Assembly (NCBI GenBank): GCA_023412175.1
Contig: JAEYOB010000643.1
Coordinates: 1 to 7,640 of the forward strand
Direction of reading: 5' to 3'
Length of the DNA: 7,640 nucleotides
Source: Pseudomonadota bacterium
GTDB taxonomy: Bacteria > Pseudomonadota > Alphaproteobacteria > Azospirillales > Azospirillaceae
Shown here: positions 1-7,640 of the stretch, piece after piece
Layout: every line of letters starts with the position of its first letter
Numbering within the stretch: position 1 is the stretch's first letter
The notes under the pieces: model-generated
What the model was told of the DNA's origin: nothing
The model's input: only the letters and a program-made list of their open reading frames with translations
Databases searched by the model: none
Position numbers and translations under genes: made by a program

Positions 1-652
1 TGAGACAGCGCACCGCCAGCGCATCGTTGCCGTCCACGGCCTCCGCCGGCACGCCGTGGGCGCGCGCCAGATCGGTCATCGGGCGCGGCGGCTGGCGGTG
101 CTCCAGCGTGGTGACGATGGACCAGAGATTGTTCTCCAGCAGGAACAGCACCGGCAGCTTGCGCAGCACCGCGAAGTTCATCGCCTCGTGCAGCGAGCCC
201 TCCTCCGACGCGCCGTCGCCGAAGATGGTGACCGCCACGCCGTCGCTGCCGGCCTGCCGCATCGCAAGCGCCACGCCCACCGCCAGCGGGATGGCGCTGC
301 CGATGGTCGGGGAACTGAGCAGAAGCCCCGCCCCGGCGTCGTGCAGGTTCATCGAGCCGCCGCGCCCGCCGCAGCAGCCGGCGTCGCGCCCGTGCAGTTC
401 GGCGATCATCGCCTTGAGGTCGCCGCCCTTGGCGAGGTAATGGGCGTGGCAGCGGTGCGTGGAGAGAACTTGGTCGGTCCGCGCCAGCTCGGCGCACAGG
501 CCGGCGGCGACGCCCTCCTGCCCGACCGAAAGGTGGACCGGGCAACGCATCTCCAGTTCGCCGTAGCGCAACGCTACCGCCTCTTCGACGAGGCGGATGC
601 GCAGCATCGCGCGGAACAGCTCCAGCGCCCTCAGGCCGTCAATGTCCGACAT
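1..652 (-). CDS. TPP-dependent 2-oxo-acid dehydrogenase E1 component, alpha subunit (3' end outside window)
   Basis: The first 217 residues of an E1 alpha subunit are visible; the gene runs off the left edge. The family uses thiamine diphosphate to decarboxylate a 2-oxo acid or cleave acetoin and passes the acyl group to a lipoyl E2 protein, working with an E1 beta chain. Seen in sequence: a His-rich active-site stretch THRCHAHYLAKG (about 65-76), the conserved GGRGGSMNLHD (95-105), and the TPP/Mg motif starting GDG (145-147) and ending ENN (173-175), with 26 residues between GDG and NN. A DGND motif follows at 207-210. The start ATG (650-652) is chosen because the ATG 12 bases upstream hits a stop after eight codons; no strong Shine-Dalgarno is seen. 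The HRCHAHYLAKG segment and the LEHRQPPRP stretch after the NN resemble E1-like proteins that I recall from surface-polysaccharide clusters rather than classical PdhA. Substrate is unknown, and the beta subunit would be expected just beyond the left edge. Confidence 0.9.
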   Translation of the reverse strand, partial: MSDIDGLRALELFRAMLRIRLVEEAVALRYGELEMRCPVHLSVGQEGVAAGLCAELARTDQVLSTHRCHAHYLAKGGDLKAMIAELHGRDAGCCGGRGGSMNLHDAGAGLLLSSPTIGSAIPLAVGVALAMRQAGSDGVAVTIFGDGASEEGSLHEAMNFAVLRKLPVLFLLENNLWSIVTTLEHRQPPRPMTDLARAHGVPAEAVDGNDALAVRCL

Positions 653-730
653 CGGTGACCGTCATGGAATGGTGGATCGGTGCGGCCCGATCTCCGCCCT
701 CCGGCATATCGGACACGACGAGCTCGCTAT

Positions 731-759
731 ATCATAATTCATATAATATCACGTGAGAA
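731..759 (-). promoter_or_regulatory. Predicted sigma70-type promoter of the E1 alpha gene
   Basis: On the minus strand TTCTCA (754-759) and TATGAT (731-736) are separated by 17 bases; they match the sigma70 consensus at 4/6 and 5/6 positions. The surrounding 728-776 is strikingly AT-rich against the GC-rich background. Transcription would start near 724, giving a leader of about 70 bases before the ATG at 652. Prediction from sequence only. Confidence 0.45.
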
Positions 760-776
760 AAATCAGACCATTACAA

Positions 777-794
777 CGCATACGCGAGTATGCG
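777..794. repeat. Inverted repeat upstream of the E1 alpha promoter
   Basis: Perfect 7-base arms CGCATAC (777-783) and GTATGCG (788-794) flank a 4-base centre. It lies 17 bases upstream of the predicted -35 box of the E1 alpha gene and just beyond the purB terminator. It could be a regulator-binding site or a minor second hairpin behind the terminator; no T-run follows it, so the first is slightly favoured. Confidence 0.4.
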
Positions 795-806
795 TCACCG
801 GTGGTC

Positions 807-846
807 AAGAAAAAGGGCGATGCGGAGCCGGTCCGCATCGCCCTTT
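807..846 (-). terminator. Intrinsic terminator of purB
   Basis: A perfect 15-bp stem (812-826 with 832-846) with a 5-base loop is followed, reading the minus strand, by TTTTTCTT (the last A of the arm onward, 807-814). It starts 29 bases past the purB stop codon, so it is well placed to end purB transcription and to insulate the E1 alpha gene downstream on the same strand. Confidence 0.9.
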
Positions 847-874
847 ACGGCGCTGTCACTATGCGCCGGCGAAG

Positions 875-2170
<1,296 letters not shown>

Positions 2171-2383
2171 CGTACTTCTCCAACTGGGCGGCCGAAACCG
2201 GGCGGCCGATGGGCGGCGACGGCGGCCGGACCTTAGCCGCCCGGCGCCCGCGTGAAAAGGCCCTGCACGCCGCCCGGCCGCATGGCGCACCGGAGCGTCC
2301 GCCCCCCGTGGTTTGCGCCTGCGGCAGGGAAGCGCCTGCTCTGAACGCGATGTTTCATTCGAGACAAAAGTACTTCAAAAATA

Positions 2384-2413
2384 TTGCAAGATTTTCATCT
2401 TCTCGCGTACCAT
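2384..2413 (+). promoter_or_regulatory. Possible promoter of the GGDEF-EAL gene
   Basis: TTGCAA (2384-2389) and TACCAT (2408-2413) are spaced 18 bases apart, each 4/6 to the sigma70 consensus, within the AT-rich part (about 2340-2445) of the divergent purB/GGDEF-EAL intergenic region. The GC-rich half nearer purB (2171-2335) shows no gene or clear signal. The match is moderate and another sigma factor is possible. Confidence 0.3.
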
Positions 2414-2418
2414 TCACG

Positions 2419-2433
2419 GTTGGTAGATCCAAC
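2419..2433. repeat. Inverted repeat at the expected transcription start of the GGDEF-EAL gene
   Basis: GTTGG (2419-2423) and CCAAC (2429-2433) are perfect 5-base arms around a 5-base centre, placed right after the putative -10 box and about 33 bases before the start codon. The position would suit a repressor operator, but arms this short can occur by chance. Confidence 0.25.
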
Positions 2434-2453
2434 AAAAAATAACCGCATGCGGC

Positions 2454-2460
2454 GGGAGGA
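2454..2460 (+). promoter_or_regulatory. Strong Shine-Dalgarno that fixes a TTG start
   Basis: GGGAGGA lies 6 bases before the TTG at 2467. The first in-frame ATG (2533) has no comparable site, so translation most likely begins at TTG, adding 22 residues ahead of that methionine. Confidence 0.75.
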
Positions 2461-2466
2461 AACGCT

Positions 2467-5091
2467 TTGATCCACAGGCTTCAGGGCCTTGACAACCAGC
2501 CCGCCGGCGCAGCGAACGACACGGCCGCAGCGATGGCCGATTCGAATTTGTGGTTGCTGAACATCCTCCAGGGGATGCCGGTGCCCACCTTCGTCATCGA
2601 CGCCGGTCATCGCGTGACCCATTGGAACAAGGCGTGCGAGACGATCTTCGGCGTGCGCGCCGCCGACATCGTCGGCACCTCGGAGCAATGGCGCGCGTTC
2701 TACTCCAAGCCGCGGCCGACCATGGCCGACCTGATCGTGGACGGCATCACGGAAGACACGGTGGCGCAGCTGTACGCCGGGCGCTGGCGCGCCTCGCCGC
2801 TGATCGAGGGGGCCTACGAGGCGGAGCAGTGGTTCCCGCACTTCCCCGGCGGCGGCCGCTGGCTGTCCTTCACCGCCGCACCGCTGCGCGGCAAGGACGG
2901 CCGCATCCTCGGCGCCATCGAGACGTTGCAGGACATCACCGAACGCAAGCACTCCGAGGAGACCCGCCGCGAGCGGCTGGCCCAGCAGCGTCTGGGCGAG
3001 ATCGTCGCCGGCAGTCCGGTCCCCACCTTCGTGATCGACGCCGAACACCGCGTCACCCACTGGAACAAGGCGTGCGAGGCGGTGATCGGCGTCCCGGCAA
3101 AGGTGCTGACCGGCACGCGGCTGCAATGGCAGGCCTTCTACACCGAGGAACGTCCGGTGATGGCCGACCTCATCGTCGCCGGTGCCGGCGAGGAGGAGAT
3201 CGCCCGCCATTACCCCAGCAAGTTCCGGCGCTCCGCCCTCATCGACGGGGCGTACGAGGCGGAGGACTTCTTCCCGAAATGCCCCGGCGGCGGGCGCTGG
3301 CTGGCCTTCACCGCGGCCCCCCTGCACGATGCGCAGGGGCGCGTCATCGGCGCCATCGAGACCATGCAGGACGTCACCGAGCGCAAGCGCGCGGAGGAGG
3401 CGATGCGCCTCTACCACCGCGCCGTGGAGTCGGCCAACAACGGTATCATCATCACCGACGTGAAGGCGCACGACCACCCGGTGGTCTACGCCAACCCGGC
3501 GTTCGAGCGGATGACCGGCTACCCGCCGTCCGAGAGCCTCGGCAGCAACCCCCGCTTCCTGCTCGGCCAGGACCGCGGGCAGATGGAGCTGGAAGCGATC
3601 AGGTCGGCGCTGCGCCAGCGCCGCCCCGGCAACGCCGTGCTGCGCAACTACCGCAAGGACGGCACGCTCTTCTACAACGAGCTGTTCGTCTCGCCCGTCC
3701 GTGACGAGACCGGCGAGGTCACGCACACCATCAGCGTGATGACCGACATCACCGAGCGCAAGCGGTACGAGGAGGAGCTGGAGCACCAGGCCAACCACGA
3801 CGCGCTGACCGGGCTGGCCAACCGCACGCTGCTGATGGACCGGCTGGAGCATTCGCTGGCCTACGCCCAGCGCTACGCCCAGAAGCCGGCGGTGCTGTTC
3901 GTCGACCTCGACAACTTCAAGACCATCAACGACACGCTCGGGCACGACGTCGGCGACCGGCTGGTGCAGGCGGTCGCCAAGCGCCTCGTCCACTGCCTGC
4001 GCGAGGTGGACACGGTGGCCCGCCTGGGCGGCGACGAGTTCGTCGTCGTCATCCAGGACGCCCCGGAGGAGAGCGACGTCACCCACGTCATGCGCCGCAT
4101 CCTGGAGGCGCTGAGCCACCCCTTCGCCATCGACGGGTCGGAGCTGTTCGTCACCTGCTCCATCGGTGCCGCGCTGCACCCGCGCGACGGCGATGACGTG
4201 GCGACGCTGCTGAAGAACGCCGACGCCGCCATGTACCGCGCCAAGGAGATGGGCCGAGGCGGCTTCCAGTTCTTCACCCGCGAGATCAACGAGCGGGTCA
4301 GCGAGCGCATGGTGATCGAGCGCGAGTTGCACGGCGCCGTCGCCCGCGGCGAGCTTCAGGTCTTCTACCAGCCGCAGCTCGACGTGCGCACCGGCACCAT
4401 CGTCGGAGCGGAGGCGCTGCTGCGCTGGACCAACCCGCGCCTGGGCAGCGTGTCGCCGGCCCGCTTCATCCCGGTGGCGGAGGAAAGCGGGCTGATCCTT
4501 CCCGTCGGCCGCTGGGTGCTGGAGACCGCCTGCGCCGACAGCCGCGGCTGGATCGCCGAGGGCTGGGACAACGCGCGGCTGTCGGTCAACCTCTCGGCCC
4601 GGCAGTTCCGCCAGGCCGACCTCTACCACCACATCGAGGAGCTGTTGCAGGACACCGGCCTGTCCAACTTCATCCTGGAGCTGGAACTGACCGAGTCGAT
4701 GGTCATGCAGAACCCCGAGCAGGCCATCGGCACCATGCGGGCGCTGAAGGACATCGGCCTGCGGCTCGCCATCGACGATTTCGGCACGGGCTACTCATCC
4801 TTGAGCCACCTGCGGCACTTCCCGCTGGACATCCTCAAGGTGGACCAGAGCTTCGTGCGCGACATCTCCAACCACGCCGAGGGCGAGGCGATCGCCGCCG
4901 CGATCGTCTCCATCGGTCACGCGCTGGGCAAGAAGGTGGTGGCCGAGGGCGTGGAGACGCCGGACCAGCTCGAGTTCCTGCGCGGCCACGGCTGCGACGA
5001 GTACCAGGGCTTCCTGTTCAGCCCCGCCGTCCCGGCGGCGCGATTCCGGGAGCTGCTGCTGAAGAACGGGCAACTGCCGGGGGCGGTGTAA
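2467..5091 (+). CDS. PAS-PAS-PAS(LOV-like)-GGDEF-EAL cyclic-di-GMP synthase/phosphodiesterase
   Basis: An 874-residue soluble multidomain protein with no visible signal peptide or membrane segment, so probably a cytosolic sensor. Order: PAS1 (about 33-160), PAS2 (about 179-306, a tandem copy of PAS1), LOV-like PAS3 (about 312-430), GGDEF (about 436-605) and EAL (about 615-865), joined by TERK-type linkers likely to form signalling helices. GGDEF domains join two GTP to c-di-GMP; EAL domains cleave it to pGpG. The GGDEF signature is exact (521-525), the substrate loop [10 protein letters not shown] is present (488-497), and an RxxD inhibitory site lies five residues before it (Arg512-Asp515). 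The EAL domain keeps EALLRW (649-654), SVNLS with Asn708, ELELTES (738-744), DDFGTGYSS (770-778), LKVDQSFV (790-797), AEGVET (826-831) and QGFLFS (847-852). Both activities are therefore possible; which dominates, and the signal, cannot be read from sequence. It is the only gene on its strand here, between divergent purB and a convergent zeta-subunit gene. Confidence 0.97.
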   Translation: MIHRLQGLDNQPAGAANDTAAAMADSNLWLLNILQGMPVPTFVIDAGHRVTHWNKACETIFGVRAADIVGTSEQWRAFYSKPRPTMADLIVDGITEDTVAQLYAGRWRASPLIEGAYEAEQWFPHFPGGGRWLSFTAAPLRGKDGRILGAIETLQDITERKHSEETRRERLAQQRLGEIVAGSPVPTFVIDAEHRVTHWNKACEAVIGVPAKVLTGTRLQWQAFYTEERPVMADLIVAGAGEEEIARHYPSKFRRSALIDGAYEAEDFFPKCPGGGRWLAFTAAPLHDAQGRVIGAIETMQDVTERKRAEEAMRLYHRAVESANNGIIITDVKAHDHPVVYANPAFERMTGYPPSESLGSNPRFLLGQDRGQMELEAIRSALRQRRPGNAVLRNYRKDGTLFYNELFVSPVRDETGEVTHTISVMTDITERKRYEEELEHQANHDALTGLANRTLLMDRLEHSLAYAQRYAQKPAVLFVDLDNFKTINDTLGHDVGDRLVQAVAKRLVHCLREVDTVARLGGDEFVVVIQDAPEESDVTHVMRRILEALSHPFAIDGSELFVTCSIGAALHPRDGDDVATLLKNADAAMYRAKEMGRGGFQFFTREINERVSERMVIERELHGAVARGELQVFYQPQLDVRTGTIVGAEALLRWTNPRLGSVSPARFIPVAEESGLILPVGRWVLETACADSRGWIAEGWDNARLSVNLSARQFRQADLYHHIEELLQDTGLSNFILELELTESMVMQNPEQAIGTMRALKDIGLRLAIDDFGTGYSSLSHLRHFPLDILKVDQSFVRDISNHAEGEAIAAAIVSIGHALGKKVVAEGVETPDQLEFLRGHGCDEYQGFLFSPAVPAARFRELLLKNGQLPGAV
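2575..2961 (+). repeat. Tandem PAS repeat, copy 1 (residues 37-165)
   Basis: First of two in-frame 129-residue units. Hand alignment with copy 2 needs no gaps and gives about 82 identical residues (roughly 64%). Shared blocks are [45 protein letters not shown] and GAIET. This PAS type carries a long insert between its HWN helix and the final beta strands. Confidence 0.9.
3013..3399 (+). repeat. Tandem PAS repeat, copy 2 (residues 183-311)
   Basis: Second unit, 146 residues (438 bases) after the first and in the same frame. The most diverged part is the middle insert (about 206-258), where the copies differ at most positions while the beta-strand core is nearly identical. This suggests the two copies may sense different ligands or form an asymmetric pair. 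Confidence 0.9.
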
Positions 5092-5096
5092 TCAAT

Positions 5097-5154
5097 CCCC
5101 CACCCTGCCCTTCCTCCGCCCAGCGGGGGAAGGTCGGGAGGGGGCAAACGCCCC
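5097..5154. repeat. GC-rich palindromic repeat between convergent genes (copy A)
   Basis: An 11-base arm (5109-5119) pairs with 5123-5133 around a 3-base loop with one T:G position. Outer C-rich (5097-5107) and G-rich (5134-5144) arms extend the palindrome with a few mismatches, and a further small hairpin GGGGC/GCCCC (5141-5154) abuts it. It fills the 64-base gap between the stop codons of the GGDEF-EAL and zeta-subunit genes. The same design recurs after purS (7539-7563), so this is a dispersed REP-like element. It may stop transcription from both sides, although there is no T-run. Confidence 0.75.
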
Positions 5155-5155
5155 G

Positions 5156-5476
5156 CTACTCCTTGACCACCTGGTCGTGCGCGATTTGGAACAGGCGCTC
5201 CAACTCCTTCTCGATGCGGTGCTCGGAGATGTCGATGCCCTTGCCGTGCAGGTCGCCCAGCAGCTTGGTGCGGATCTCGTGCGGGCCGGCAGCGCCGAAG
5301 TCGGCCTCCACGGTCTGCCGGGCGTAGGCATCGGCGTTCGCCCCCGTCAGTCCCATGAGGTCCGCCGCCCAGAGGCCGGCCAGCTTGTTGCGCCGCGCCC
5401 GGATCCGGAACAGCAGGTCCTGGTCGTGCTGGAACTGATTTTCGAAGGCCCTTTCACGATCGTCGAACGTGGTCAT
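5156..5476 (-). CDS. F1Fo-ATP synthase inhibitory zeta subunit (DUF1476)
   Basis: A 106-residue protein, the usual length for the alphaproteobacterial DUF1476 family, whose Paracoccus denitrificans member is the zeta subunit that blocks ATP hydrolysis by F1-ATPase. Visible hallmarks are the N terminus MTTFDDRERAFENQF (1-15), the segment thought to insert into F1, then ARRNKLAGLWAADLMGLTG (27-45), a central ADF (58-60), and a C-terminal helix from about 84 with HRIEKELERLF (86-96). The protein is predicted to be highly charged, helical, cytoplasmic, and without membrane segments. Start ATG 5474-5476 is the conserved family start; GAGGAG (5488-5493) lies 11 bases upstream, slightly far. It is divergent from the NRDE gene and converges on the GGDEF-EAL gene. 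As I recall, family members commonly sit next to purC/purS in alphaproteobacteria, which fits here. Function is assigned from family membership only. Confidence 0.93.
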   Translation of the reverse strand: MTTFDDRERAFENQFQHDQDLLFRIRARRNKLAGLWAADLMGLTGANADAYARQTVEADFGAAGPHEIRTKLLGDLHGKGIDISEHRIEKELERLFQIAHDQVVKE

Positions 5477-5522
5477 GGGGACCCGGACTCCTCGGCTTGT
5501 TTGCGTTTTCCTCTACCGGTCT

Positions 5523-5551
5523 TATATAGCCGGCTCTCCGCCCCGCGTCAT
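5523..5551 (-). promoter_or_regulatory. Predicted promoter of the zeta-subunit gene
   Basis: On the minus strand ATGACG (5546-5551) and TATATA (5523-5528) are 17 bases apart. The -10 hexamer is itself palindromic, and on the plus strand TTGCGT (5501-5506) lies 16 bases ahead of the same hexamer, so one -10 element might also serve the divergent NRDE gene at 5601. The minus-strand reading is the better match. Confidence 0.45.
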
Positions 5552-5600
5552 CGGGGGTACGAGCGTCCGATACCGGGAGAGGAGCCGGAAGGCAAGACCC

Positions 5601-6383
5601 ATGTGCAGCGTGATCATCCTGCGGCGTCCGGACGCGGCGTGGCCCCTGGTCCTCGGCGCCAACCGCGACGAGATGGCGGACCGCCCCTGGCTTCCCCCTG
5701 CGCGCCACTGGGCCGACCGCCCCAACGTGGTGGCGGGTCTGGACGAGCTGGGCGGCGGCTCATGGCTCGGCCTCAACGACGAGGGGCTGGTGGCGGCGAT
5801 CCTGAACCGTCCGGGCACGCTCGGCCCAGAGGAGGGCAAGCGCTCGCGCGGCGAACTGGTCCTGGAGGCGCTCGACCATGCGGACGCCGCCGACGCGGCG
5901 CTGGCGCTGGCCCAGCTCGACACCCGCGCCTACCGGCCGTTCAACCTGCTGATCGCCGACAACCGCGACGCCTACGTGCTGATGCACCGCGGCGACGGTG
6001 CCTCCCACGGGCCCAGGCACCGCCCGGAGACGCAGCCCGTCCCCGCGGGCGTGCACATGCTGACCGCCTTCGACCTGGACGACACCGCCGACCCGCGCAC
6101 CGCGCTGTACCTGCCGCTGTTTCGCCATGCGCCGGCCCCCGATCCGGGCACCGGGTCCCGGGACACGATGTGGGGCGGCTGGCCGGAACTGTTGGGCAGC
6201 CGCATCTGGGACGGCGCCAGCGCGCGCGGCGCCATGGACTTCCGGTTGCCGAACGGCTTCGGCACCTCCTCCAGCGCCCTGATCGCCCTGCCGGCGGTGG
6301 AGCGGCCGGATCTCGATCCAATCTGGCACTTCGCACCCGGCCCGCCGCACGAAACCGCCTGGAATCCGCTGGATTTGGGCTGA
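5601..6383 (+). CDS. NRDE family protein (TANGO2-like, putative N-terminal nucleophile hydrolase fold)
   Basis: A 260-residue protein of the NRDE/TANGO2 family, named for the motif seen here at residues 21-24 within GANRDE. The N terminus MCSVIIL places Cys at position 2, where it would be exposed after removal of Met and could act as an N-terminal nucleophile; GGGSWLGLNDEG (51-62), ILNRPG (67-72) and FNLLIAD (114-120) are other typical blocks. Bacterial roles are poorly defined, and animal TANGO2 has been linked to heme or lipid handling, so no substrate is assigned. The frame is open upstream to 5469, but the start at 5601 is chosen because it gives the conserved Met-Cys terminus and has GGAAGG (5587-5592) 8 bases ahead. 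It lies upstream of purC in the same direction, but purC has its own promoter in the 114-base gap, so co-transcription is not required. Confidence 0.9.
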   Translation: MCSVIILRRPDAAWPLVLGANRDEMADRPWLPPARHWADRPNVVAGLDELGGGSWLGLNDEGLVAAILNRPGTLGPEEGKRSRGELVLEALDHADAADAALALAQLDTRAYRPFNLLIADNRDAYVLMHRGDGASHGPRHRPETQPVPAGVHMLTAFDLDDTADPRTALYLPLFRHAPAPDPGTGSRDTMWGGWPELLGSRIWDGASARGAMDFRLPNGFGTSSSALIALPAVERPDLDPIWHFAPGPPHETAWNPLDLG

Positions 6384-6404
6384 GGAAGGCAAATCCCCCT
6401 CGCA

Positions 6405-6433
6405 TTGTGTTCCGTACGCCGGCTTGCTATATC
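6405..6433 (+). promoter_or_regulatory. Predicted sigma70-type promoter of purC-purS
   Basis: TTGTGT (6405-6410) and TATATC (6428-6433) are separated by exactly 17 bases in the gap after the NRDE stop codon. Transcription would start near 6440, leaving a leader of about 58 bases that contains a small hairpin (CCGGC 6453-6457 with GCCGG 6467-6471). Confidence 0.55.
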
Positions 6434-6497
6434 ACTCGGGTACATCCCCGGGCCGGCAACGGTTAAGCCGGGCCACACGCAGTTTGGACGACCACCC

Positions 6498-7262
<765 letters not shown>

Positions 7263-7292
7263 GCACTCACCCGACAAAGCGAGAAGACACCC

Positions 7293-7532
7293 ATGAAGGC
7301 CAAGGTTCACGTCACCCTGAAGCGCGGCGTCCTGGATCCCCAGGGCAAGGCCATCGAGCACGCGCTGCACACGCTGGGCTTCGAGGGCGTCGACAACGTC
7401 CGCGCCGGCAAGGTCATCGAGCTGGAGCTGAAGAGCACCGACAAGGACGCCGCCCGCAAGGAGGTGGAGGCCATGTGCACCAAGCTGCTGGCCAACACGG
7501 TGATCGAAGACTACGCCATCGAGCTGGCCTGA
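7293..7532 (+). CDS. purS: Phosphoribosylformylglycinamidine (FGAM) synthase subunit PurS
   Basis: A 79-residue protein of usual PurS length. PurS bridges PurQ (glutaminase) and the small type of PurL to form FGAM synthase, which turns FGAR plus glutamine and ATP into FGAM in step 4 of purine synthesis. Typical features are the beta-strand start MKAKVHVTLKRGVLDPQGKA (1-20), the HTLGFEGVDNVRAGKVIELEL core (26-46), and the C-terminal LLANTVIEDYAIEL (65-78). GAGAAG (7281-7286) lies 6 bases ahead of the ATG. Its presence implies that this organism uses the three-part PurS/PurQ/PurL enzyme; purQ and purL are not in the window. It is followed 6 bases after the stop by a palindromic repeat. Confidence 0.96.
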   Translation: MKAKVHVTLKRGVLDPQGKAIEHALHTLGFEGVDNVRAGKVIELELKSTDKDAARKEVEAMCTKLLANTVIEDYAIELA

Positions 7533-7537
7533 TTTTA

Positions 7538-7640
7538 CCCCTCCCCTGCGCAGCGGGGGAGGGTGCCCAAGCGCAGCGAGGGCGGGTGGGGGCCCGCGTG
7601 CCGGCTTGCCCCCCCCCAGCCCACCCCCCCGGCGCAGGGG
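7538..7640. repeat. GC-rich palindromic repeat after purS (copy B, runs off window)
   Basis: The core is an 11-base arm (7539-7549) pairing with 7553-7563 around a 3-base loop, again with one T:G position: the same arm length, loop size and GCGGGGG right arm as copy A. Beyond it lie a G-rich tract (7581-7592) and a C-rich tract (7608-7630) that can partly pair, for example GGGTGGG 7584-7590 with CCCACCC 7620-7626. The pattern looks like two units in opposite orientation (a BIME-like composite). No open frame typical of the neighbouring genes is seen here, and the right end is outside the window. Confidence 0.75.

Noticed and set aside
2171..2290. 40-codon N-terminal extension of purB
   Set aside because: The extension is Arg/Gly/Ala-rich and unlike the family; the conserved start MIPRYTRPEM with a ribosome site lies at 2170.
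2209..2442. 77-codon plus-strand frame in the purB/GGDEF-EAL gap
   Set aside because: The composition changes abruptly along it, there is no ribosome site or family similarity, and it overlaps the likely promoter region.
2395..4632. 745-codon open frame on the minus strand
   Set aside because: It lies opposite the GGDEF-EAL gene, whose motifs are unmistakable. The antisense product is low-complexity (rich in V, L, G, A, D, H), shows no family motif, and is explained by high GC content.
5177..6466. 429-codon plus-strand frame spanning the zeta-subunit and NRDE genes
   Set aside because: It runs across two recognised genes in other frames and is Arg/Pro/Gly-rich in the manner of a GC-driven shadow.

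Overview
The window is very GC-rich and reads as chromosome of an alphaproteobacterium, most likely of the Azospirillum/Rhodospirillales type. The evidence is the alphaproteobacterial F1-ATPase zeta-subunit gene (DUF1476) beside purC-purS, purC and purS as separate genes with a PurC starting MSRRRR, a large PAS-GGDEF-EAL protein, and G/C-rich dispersed palindromes between genes. The genus is an inference from pattern, not a search result.

Layout, left to right. 1-652 (minus): 5' part of a gene for a thiamine-diphosphate-dependent 2-oxo-acid dehydrogenase E1 alpha subunit, cut off by the window edge. 653-874: intergenic, with a promoter for that gene, an inverted repeat and a strong intrinsic terminator for purB. 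875-2170 (minus): purB, adenylosuccinate lyase. 2171-2466: divergent intergenic region that turns AT-rich near the next gene. 2467-5091 (plus): an 874-residue cyclic-di-GMP enzyme with two tandemly duplicated PAS domains, a LOV-like PAS domain lacking the photoactive cysteine, and GGDEF and EAL domains whose catalytic motifs are all present; it starts at TTG. 5097-5154: palindromic repeat between convergent genes. 5156-5476 (minus): ATP synthase zeta subunit. 5477-5600: divergent promoter region. 5601-6383 (plus): NRDE-family protein. 6384-6497: a clear sigma70-type promoter. 6498-7262 and 7293-7532 (plus): purC and purS. 7538-7640: a second copy of the palindromic repeat, running off the window.

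Functionally this is mainly a purine-biosynthesis neighbourhood. PurS is part of the FGAM synthase complex (step 4), PurC makes SAICAR, and PurB acts directly after PurC and again in the last step to AMP. The zeta subunit restrains ATP hydrolysis by F1, and the GGDEF-EAL protein makes and/or degrades c-di-GMP from GTP, so several products here touch the purine nucleotide pool; any regulatory link is speculation. All gene families are known and I see no new multi-gene system. The points most worth a second look are the sensory half of the GGDEF-EAL protein and the palindromic repeat family, one copy of which lies just after purS, where purQ would usually follow closely.
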